A stretch of DNA of 64,000 nt. Source: Laccaria trichodermophora. Its lineage: Eukaryota; Basidiomycota; Agaricomycetes; Agaricales; Hydnangiaceae. Position 1 is the first letter of the stretch. Each line of letters opens with the position of its first letter. The stretch lies in assembly GCA_018417955.1 (NCBI GenBank), contig JACTVC010000001.1, forward strand, positions 3,720,001 through 3,784,000, in the 5' to 3' direction. A program made the translations under genes and the position numbers. Shown here piece by piece: positions 58,201 to 64,000 of the stretch. The notes beneath the pieces are model-generated. The model saw only the letters and a program-made list of their open reading frames with translations, was not told where the DNA came from and ran no database searches.

Positions 58201-59650
58201 TGGTGCTAACTTGGTTGGGTCAAAGTGGGTTTTTCGGGTGAAGAAAGATGCAGCTGGACAGGTTGTACGCTTCAAAGCGCGTTTGGTTGCTCAAGGATTC
58301 TCGCAGGTGCCGGGTGTCGATTATTTCGATACGTTTGCGCCAGTTGCGAAGTTGGCGTCGATCCGGACAGTTCTCGCAATGGCCGCCAACCTGGACTTCG
58401 AGCTTCATCAGATTGACATCAAGGGTGCATACCTCAATGGTGAACTCACCAAGGACGAAAACATCTTCATGAAACAACCCCCTGGCTATCCTGCACCAAA
58501 CTCCTCTGGAAAAGTCTGCCACCTCTTGAAAACCTTGTACGGCTTGAAGCAATCGGGTCGTCGTTGGTACCAAAGGCTGGTGGAGATCATGACGGGACAC
58601 TTGGGATTTGTTCGAAGCGACGTTGACCAGGCTGTGTTCTTTCGTCACGGAAGTCACAACAGTCACGCCATCATCGTCGTCGTTCACGTCGATGACTGCA
58701 CCATTGCTGCCTCTTCCATTGCCCTTATCGTCGCTTTCAAACGTCAGATCGCCCAGCATGTCGAAATCACGGACCTCGGAGAGCTCCATTGGCTCCTAGG
58801 CATTGAAATCAAGCGCGACCGTGAACGTCGCACCATTCACCTCTCTCAATGTTCCTATATCGAGTCCATCATCGCGCGCTACAATTTTCAAGATTTGAAG
58901 CCCGTCTCGACGCCCATGGAAACCAGCACCCGACTTTCCACATCCCAGGCTCCAGCTACCACCCTCGAAATCGCCAAGATGCGAGACATTCCATACCTTG
59001 AAGCAGTCGGCTCCCTCATGTATGCATCCCTCGGCACTCGTCCTGACATTTCGTTTGCAGTTCAAACAGTTTCTCGGTTCTCCAAGAACCCTGGTCTCGC
59101 GCATTGGGATGCGGTCAAGCGGATCTTCCGCTATTTGAAGGGAACAATGGACCTCTGGTTGACTTATGGCACGGTGAAGGACAAGTTAGTTGGTTATGCT
59201 GATGCGGATGGGAGCATGGCTGAGGATAGGCATGCAATTTCCGGGTACGCCTTCATGCTTTACGGGGGAGCCGTTTCTTGGAGCGCTAAACGGCAGGAGA
59301 TTGTCTCCCTCTCTACCACCGAGAGCGAGTATGTCGCCGTTACTCACGCAGCAAAGGAAGCCTTGTGGCTCCGTTCCCTCCTCTCGCAAGTTTTCCCTGG
59401 CAAGCTCGACCCTACCACCCTTTTTTCGGACAACCAATCCGCCATCGCGCTCAGCAAAGATCACCAGTATCACGCTCGTACAAAACACATCGACATTCGT
59501 TTCCACTTTATACGTTATATCATTGAAGATGGTTCCATTCGGCTCGTTTTCTGCCCCACCGACGATATGGTTGCAGATACACTCACCAAGGCCCTTCCAT
59601 CCGCCAAAGTCAAACACTTTGCATCGCAACTCGGACTTTCGGCGCCTTGA
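55226..59650 (+). CDS. Copia-type Gag-Pol polyprotein, intact
   Basis: Starting at ATG 55226 (MSGITTASLSDTLSLPNVPK), 1474 residues. The Gag region ends with a zinc knuckle CWNCGEKGHFRDKC (about residue 258). The aspartic protease active site is DSG at about 400 (VYDSGCTSHIS). The integrase has an HHCC finger (HRRMGHIS...CESCVYAKA, from about 532) and the DDE core beginning HSDLWGP with HSDRGGEYLG further on. Reverse transcriptase has GSKWVFRVKK (about 997), KARLVAQGFSQVPGVDYFDT, LYGLKQSGRRWYQ and VHVDD (about 1153). RNase H has YADADGS (about 1323), LSTTESEYVA and the closing ARTKHIDIRFHFIR with ADTLTKAL. The order protease-integrase-RT-RNaseH defines Ty1/copia. All catalytic motifs are present and no stop or frameshift occurs, so the element may be able to move. 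Confidence 0.97.
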   Translation: MSGITTASLSDTLSLPNVPKLDATGLNWAIFSIRFEDAVQAKGFWGHFTDTTPCPTPAVESAPTPEEVAAVAKWEKDERSARSLLTQKLPDSALMRIRNKSSVKERWDAITTEFTQKGAFAQTELRASFLDMKCPDRGNVREFLDSLRVKREVLATVGVDIDAKDYLSTIISSLPTSLSNFASNQLAAAKLYSPTKTIDADAIISLISEEYERQKNQRSRRPGAKSSREDDRDEAMTASSSKGGKAGGRNHKFARGTCWNCGEKGHFRDKCPKPQKSKDGKDSKDSTKSGTANAVAGVDSDSEGEGAFAAEVIDDYESDDSMPSLQTLSDSDSESEGEADVESDWFSEVAEDAARDCDSSVGSDWDPDDLFEDSKPAGDIAALVSSSHEHSNSTRTEVYDSGCTSHISPYRGDLENFIEIPPKSFRAANKQNFQAVGKGEMVIDVPNGADISQLHLTEVLYAPEVGYTLVSVGRLDDTGFSATFGGGKCVIRGPDGETLGSIPKSNRGLYRVSHEGESANIAEEAVTLEQLHRRMGHISPGIAKKLVTQGFATGIRLVSTADAEFFCESCVYAKATRKSVPKAREGERAKKFGEEVHSDLWGPAPVETKGGRRYYITFVDDYTRLTHLHLLRTKDETFDAYKQFEAWCGNQLEAPIRVLHSDRGGEYLGKEFTLYLKSKGTAQKLTVHHTPQHNGVAERRNRTIVERIRALLHASGLPKKLWGEAARHVVWLMNRTPTKAVEGKTPYEAAFGKKPDLSGVHEWGEKCWIRVEKGNKLGGRVREGRWIGVDDDSKGYRIYWPDTKTVTVERNVYFDPTNVSVDRIEGEDWEFVETTTDGLTSASSSSSPAVVTPSAPSESTSTPSIAESEPEEEEPRAKRTRKPSQRVLDILAGRTVNSSRPSDPLVAPGVQVPPIVERPRELEGEGTADWMMAVDLEEYGMAAEMSEAEGLEPQSLAEAKRGPDWLFWEKAIFEELKTLEEAGTWELVDLPAGANLVGSKWVFRVKKDAAGQVVRFKARLVAQGFSQVPGVDYFDTFAPVAKLASIRTVLAMAANLDFELHQIDIKGAYLNGELTKDENIFMKQPPGYPAPNSSGKVCHLLKTLYGLKQSGRRWYQRLVEIMTGHLGFVRSDVDQAVFFRHGSHNSHAIIVVVHVDDCTIAASSIALIVAFKRQIAQHVEITDLGELHWLLGIEIKRDRERRTIHLSQCSYIESIIARYNFQDLKPVSTPMETSTRLSTSQAPATTLEIAKMRDIPYLEAVGSLMYASLGTRPDISFAVQTVSRFSKNPGLAHWDAVKRIFRYLKGTMDLWLTYGTVKDKLVGYADADGSMAEDRHAISGYAFMLYGGAVSWSAKRQEIVSLSTTESEYVAVTHAAKEALWLRSLLSQVFPGKLDPTTLFSDNQSAIALSKDHQYHARTKHIDIRFHFIRYIIEDGSIRLVFCPTDDMVADTLTKALPSAKVKHFASQLGLSAP

Positions 59651-59657
59651 GGGGGAG

Positions 59658-60043
59658 TGTTAGAATTTGCAAGGCGACAACGTCCTCGTTATACCCCCTT
59701 ACACGTTCGTTCCCCCTTTTTACACTTTACAAATCCTTTGTCTCGTCCCCTATCCGAATTCCCTCACGTTCGCCGTATTTCATATTCTTAGTAGTTACTC
59801 CACGCGGACTCTCGCGAACGTTTATTATTCTCGTAGACTATATATACCAGACTCTACATACTGACACCTCAGTCGTTTGCCTTACGCGCACAAACACTGA
59901 GGTGATTACTCTTACTTACTCTTTTCTTTTCACCTTACTGATTAACCGTTAGTTTATCTTACGCTCGTTTAGGTGAATACACAGTCGTTTGCCTTACGCG
60001 CACAAACACTGAGTTTATCTTACGCTCGTTTAGTATTTCTACA
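59658..60043 (+). repeat. 3' LTR
   Basis: 386 bp, the same as the 5' LTR except for one visible base (60035). Preceded by the polypurine tract at 59649-59656. Confidence 0.95.
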
Positions 60044-60255
60044 TTCTTTTCGAGACGCCTGTTGTTTTTCACCTTCTTTGTGAGATGCAGCAGTGAGGGA
60101 ATGTTATTTTCATTGGCAAAAAAGATTGTGCCTGATACAACCCAAATCGGCGCGTAAATAAAGACAAACAAGCGGACTACTTCCGACCCTACGCTCGCTT
60201 GGGGCGAAAACGAAAACGATATCGCTGTACACTGGGCGAGATCAAGCGACAAACA

Positions 60256-63031
60256 ATGAGCGAGACTCGGCGAAAGCTGGTTATCGTCGGTGATGGATGC
60301 GCTGGCAAGGTGATCCTCTGGATCCTCCGGGCCACGGATGCAGTGATCGATTTGAATTTTACTCCGTAGACATCCTTGGTAATCCTATTCACGACTGGAG
60401 TGGTATATCAGGTATGAATATCGAATTTACATGTCTTCAAAGGAAATATCTCAACTCAACATCATAAATAGGCATATGTTGGTACCATATTTGAGAATTA
60501 TGTCGCTGATGTCGAGGTGGATGGAAAACTTGTCGAATTAGCCATCTGGGACACAGCCGGGCCTGAGGATCACGATGAGCTCCGTCGTGGGAGCTACCCC
60601 GGCACACATGTCGTTGTCATATGCTTCGACATCAGCAATCCCCATTCACTGGACAACGTTGAAGAGAAGGTGCGAAGCAGGTTCTTTAACATGATGTCCT
60701 CGTTTATTGATTGCATATACTTCATCGTGTATATGGTGGCAGTGGATTGCGGAAGTGAATCACTTCTGTCCAGGAATTCCTATCATACTAGTAGGCTCTA
60801 AAATTGAGCTCAGGGACGATCCACGAACCATTGAAAAGCTTCGGAAGTCACGGTATTGGCACCAGCATCCAGTCACTTATGAGGAGGTGAGTGTAATATT
60901 AATTCTAACAGCAAATGATAATCAAATGCGTCTTCATGTTAGGGGTTGGAAGTTTCGAAGAGGATACAAGCACAGCATTATGTCGAATGCTCCGGAAGAA
61001 CTGGAGAGGGTCTACGTGATTTGTTTCAAATCGCAACACGTGAAGCACTTCGTCCGCGGCTGAAACCTGTTGAACCTGTGAAACCCTCGAGAGGGTTTAA
61101 CCTGTTCAGATACCGATCCAAGACTGCACCTAAAGAGATTGAACAAGACACGGAATCCCCATCAGCTCCCCCCCTAGATGCTGCTGAAGAGAAAGAGTGG
61201 AAGAGATTATTGATTGCAGCTACTGCTGCCGCACCACAGGGTCTTAGGAAATTTAGATTATTAATCATAGGGAAGACAGGCTGCGGCAAAACAACGATTT
61301 TGAGCAAGGCATATACCCCGATTTCCTTTTGAAACCCGTATAAATTCACTAACTTGTTCCAGGTGTGCGGGGGTAATATGGTAAGAAAAACCCAAATATA
61401 TTAACTCTACACTATATGCCGCACTTTTTAGGTGGATCGCCCCAGTAAAACGGTCAGTGAAATTTACCCAGATTTCTGAAAAAGAGTTGAACCACTATGC
61501 AGAGAGGTTCTCACGATATCGAAAAAGAAATCGAGTTTGAAGGGAACAACAGAATCATCGCTCACGATTCTGAGGGCTTCGAAGCAGGAAAACAGAAGGA
61601 AGTGGATGTTGTCAGGAAGTTTATTGACAGAAAATCTCAGGAAACAGATATAAATCAAAGGTTGCATTTGGTGTGGTTCGTCTTGCTTCCTTTTCTACTT
61701 GTGGTCAACCTGCTCATATGAGTTCATCGCAGGTACTGCATGGAGATGAACTCACGGCCCATTCAACAGGCGGAAAAGGATTTTTTTTCGACACCTTTAC
61801 AAGGTATATTTCTGTGAATGGGTATCTTGCTTCAAACTGATTCCCCACGAAGTTCCTGTTGTAGCTATTGTGACCAAGTTCGACACATTTCTTCAAGATG
61901 TGCAGCAAAGATTAGAAGAATCCGCTGAAGAGGAAGATCAGGAGGTTGACGACGACGACGTCGAGAAGCTTGCCGAAATACAGGCTGATATGCAATTTGA
62001 GCAGCACTACAAAGGGCCTTTAAACGATATGAAGCACCCTCCGAAAGCGGTCGTGACCTTATCTAAAGGTGAGATACTCTTTCTGTCCATTCCGGCGATG
62101 ATTAATAGGAATCATAGTGCATGAGTCTTCCCCGGACGACAGCCGCTTAGCCAGATTGATCAGTGAAACTCTGAAAGTGCTAGAACTTACCGAAACAGAA
62201 CTGCAAAGCGAAGAGCGGGACATTTACGACCTCAGCACCTTCTTTGCGACCGCTCAGAATGCTGATACGAAGGTTAAGCTTACAACCTCGGCTTCGTGCG
62301 TTTTTATTCTATTTGCCCATGTTGCACCGGCATTTAATATTTGTCCATTACTTCCACAGAGATGGGTTAAATTGTTAAATGCTTAGTTGAAAGCAAAGAA
62401 TCCCAACTAAAACTCGTTTTTTAAGGGAATTTTGACAAGGACCATTCCATGCCCATGTTCCGTGGCGGACCTTTTATCAAGACATGGGAAACATATTGGA
62501 CTCACCCGAAGTCTGGATCCCAAGCACCTGCGACGGTGAGTGTTTGATGAAGTCTCTGCTACTCAGTTAGTAGGTTCATCGGCACTTCTAGCTTAGCCTT
62601 GTTCGCATTTTGGAGAAGCATCTGGACAATAGCCAACATTACATAGGAGATCCAAAAATTTCAGACTCTTCTGAAGTGAAAGATGGCAATCCCGATCTAT
62701 TGAGGTTCTGCAAGTGGGAGCAGCGTGTAGCAGGTAAGCGAACATGTTTCCAAATTTGGTGACAGCTGATTATGTCGACTTTGTTCAAGACACTACACTC
62801 ATCATGGAGAAGATTCGTGTTTTCGATATCAAGGATGAGAAGACGCTCAAAGCATTGATCAAGTGGTATAGCCAGCGAAGCGATACCGTCATGTACGTTC
62901 GAAAGGAAGTTATGCGACTTTATCAGCAAAGAAAGTCGGAGAACTATCAAGTTCCGAAGCAGTGGTCCCGGAGCGTTGCGCAACCCCTAGTCGACATAGT
63001 CTGCAGTCGGCCAGTGGAAGTTCCAGGCTGA
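60256..63031 (+). CDS. Rho-type GTPase fused to a second P-loop GTPase (copy B), possibly frameshifted near the end
   Basis: Same exon plan as copy [19 protein letters not shown] + [83 protein letters not shown]. Then [45 protein letters not shown] and a tail ending [20 protein letters not shown]. The same substitutions of the Rho catalytic motifs are present, so they predate the duplication; SKIE replaces CKIE. The intron after ILSK starts GC (GCATAT) instead of GT, a tolerated minor donor. Near 62735 one base is missing relative to copy A. The frame is kept only if a 32-nt GTAAGC..ACAG intron is used, otherwise about 95 residues are lost. Differences from A elsewhere are mostly at third positions, which suggests both copies were constrained. 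Confidence 0.75.
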
Positions 63032-63639
63032 TTCAAGTTGGAGCAATTTATTATGACTGTTTTCTTTCTATGTTTTCTGGGAAATTATTTTTCGTCGAAA
63101 CCCGTGGTATTTCCTTACTGTAATCTAGGAATTTGAAAAGAGAAATTAAATGCAGCTTCTCCAGCGTGGACAGGAGGATATTTCTGATTGAACCTGCCAG
63201 CAGGCGAGTGAGCGGTGGCTCATCTATAGTCGTGCGTTGGGTGTGTAACTCAAGCTTTGGACAGTGTTCATTGGACTTGAGTAAACACACGATCAAGTAT
63301 GATCATGACGTCACGGCAAACTGGTATCTGCAAATTGCGTTGGCTTCTACGTCTTCGCTCGACGCTTGGACGATCTCCCTCCTGTGAACACCAACAAGGA
63401 GGGCATGAAAAATGTGCATGTTCATTTATGTGGAGACGCGTGATGTGAAGAGTAACGAGTGTATAGGAGTGTATGTCGATAGCTATTGGTAGCGTGAATC
63501 GTAACGCGTAAAGGCGGGAATGAAACGTCGAGGTGTCCGTGAAATAAATAGTAACTAGTCCATAGTATAAACGGCGTTCAAAGCGGCGTAGTCAGATCGT
63601 CTGTCAAGTGACAAAAATGGGGTGACGGGAGGGTGGTAT
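63032..63639. other. Spacer downstream of fusion gene B
   Basis: Paralogous to 49725-50681, somewhat shorter. No gene is present. Confidence 0.5.
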
Positions 63640-63860
63640 GCAGGTAATGGACGCCGTCGTCGGTGCATGGCTCGATATTGCACTTCTGTCTGATCAACGA
63701 CGTGGTGGACAGGCGACCCCGCGCCTCGGACAGCGGCGGGCGGTTGGCTCGAAATCGGCACGTCTAATTCTCGTGCCACTGGAATGGTGAATCCCAGTAC
63801 GACAGTGGATGTCGAAGACACGGCGAGAAGGAGCCGGGCGTATATTCACTGGCAGCGCAT
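63640..63860 (-). pseudogene. Small secreted protein, copy B, stop in the signal peptide
   Basis: ATG 63860 reads MRCQ then TGA where copy A has TGG (Trp5). After the stop the frame continues VSSTSTVVLGFTIPVARELD, closely matching copy A. The C-terminal Arg-rich stop region is altered so the frame runs on past the position of the A stop. It could only be translated from a non-AUG or internal start without a signal peptide. Confidence 0.65.
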
Positions 63861-64000
63861 GGCGAGCGAGATGTACTACATAGCAGCCTAGGATGAGATT
63901 AGTCGTTCACCTCTTTATCTGAGACGAACTTACGATGCGAGATTGATAAAGGGGAAAACGTAAAAGTGTATGTATGGGGACGTTGACGTTATATCTGCTT

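Larger units (their letters stand above)
54781..60043 (+). mobile_element. Complete Ty1/copia LTR retrotransposon
   Basis: It is 5263 bp with two 386-bp LTRs that begin TGTTAG and end TCTACA, a 5-bp target duplication TTCTT (54776-54780, 60044-60048), a polypurine tract GAGGGGGAG just before the 3' LTR and one uninterrupted Gag-Pol frame. The LTRs differ by one base as read by eye (T at 55158, A at 60035), so insertion is recent. It lies in the upstream region of fusion gene B, about 210 bp before the start codon. Confidence 0.97.
53237..64000. repeat. Segmental duplication, unit B (continues past the window)
   Basis: The order is lectin pseudogene, fusion gene B, small secreted protein pseudogene, then a spacer still alignable to 50938-51055 at the window end (GAGACGAACTTACGATGCG). 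It is split by the copia element. Confidence 0.8.

Overview
The window looks like a gene-poor, transposon-rich stretch of a filamentous basidiomycete, most likely an agaricomycete. The reasons are genes with many short introns of about 45-75 nt with GT..AG ends, a Plavaka-family transposase, a DUF6698 protein, a Zn(II)2Cys6 regulator and an Atg22-like transporter with the architecture seen in mushroom fungi. The species cannot be told from the sequence alone.

Layout. 1-3124: the right-hand part of a large repeat element that landed in the end of a Plavaka transposon; the Plavaka end in turn truncates a gene for a probable secreted protein (3125-3460). 3.5-8.5 kb: a few relic or small genes (AT-hook protein, broken AIF-like oxidoreductase, intact NTF2/SnoaL-like protein). 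8.5-19.4 kb: non-autonomous elements with terminal inverted repeats and AT-rich sequence without convincing genes. 19.5-34.9 kb: an ABCF-type ATPase gene on the minus strand cut in two by an 11.7 kb Plavaka element (21690-33412). That element carries two divergent genes, DUF6698 and transposase, and DUF6698 is itself interrupted by a 3.9 kb foldback element (22393-26301). The ABCF gene also carries a pogo-like MITE near its 5' end and a frameshifting 22-bp tandem duplication. 35.4-44.6 kb: the healthiest stretch, with an Atg22-like transporter, a Zn(II)2Cys6 transcription factor and a lectin-like gene.

43.8-64 kb: a tandem segmental duplication of roughly 9.5 kb. Each unit holds a minus-strand lectin-like gene, a plus-strand gene fusing a Rho-type GTPase to a second P-loop GTPase, and a minus-strand small secreted protein. 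A NOSIP-like gene lies at the end of the first unit. After duplication, unit A gained a hAT-type MITE and a 1.2 kb TIR element, and unit B gained a complete, nearly undamaged Ty1/copia retrotransposon. The lectin and small-protein copies in B are broken, and the B fusion gene shows a possible frameshift.

Most insertions here are defined to the base, because target-site duplications are visible and several pre-insertion sites survive in paralogous copies inside the window. The most unusual protein is the duplicated Rho-GTPase/P-loop GTPase fusion, whose Rho half has lost the catalytic glutamine and altered the base-recognition motifs.
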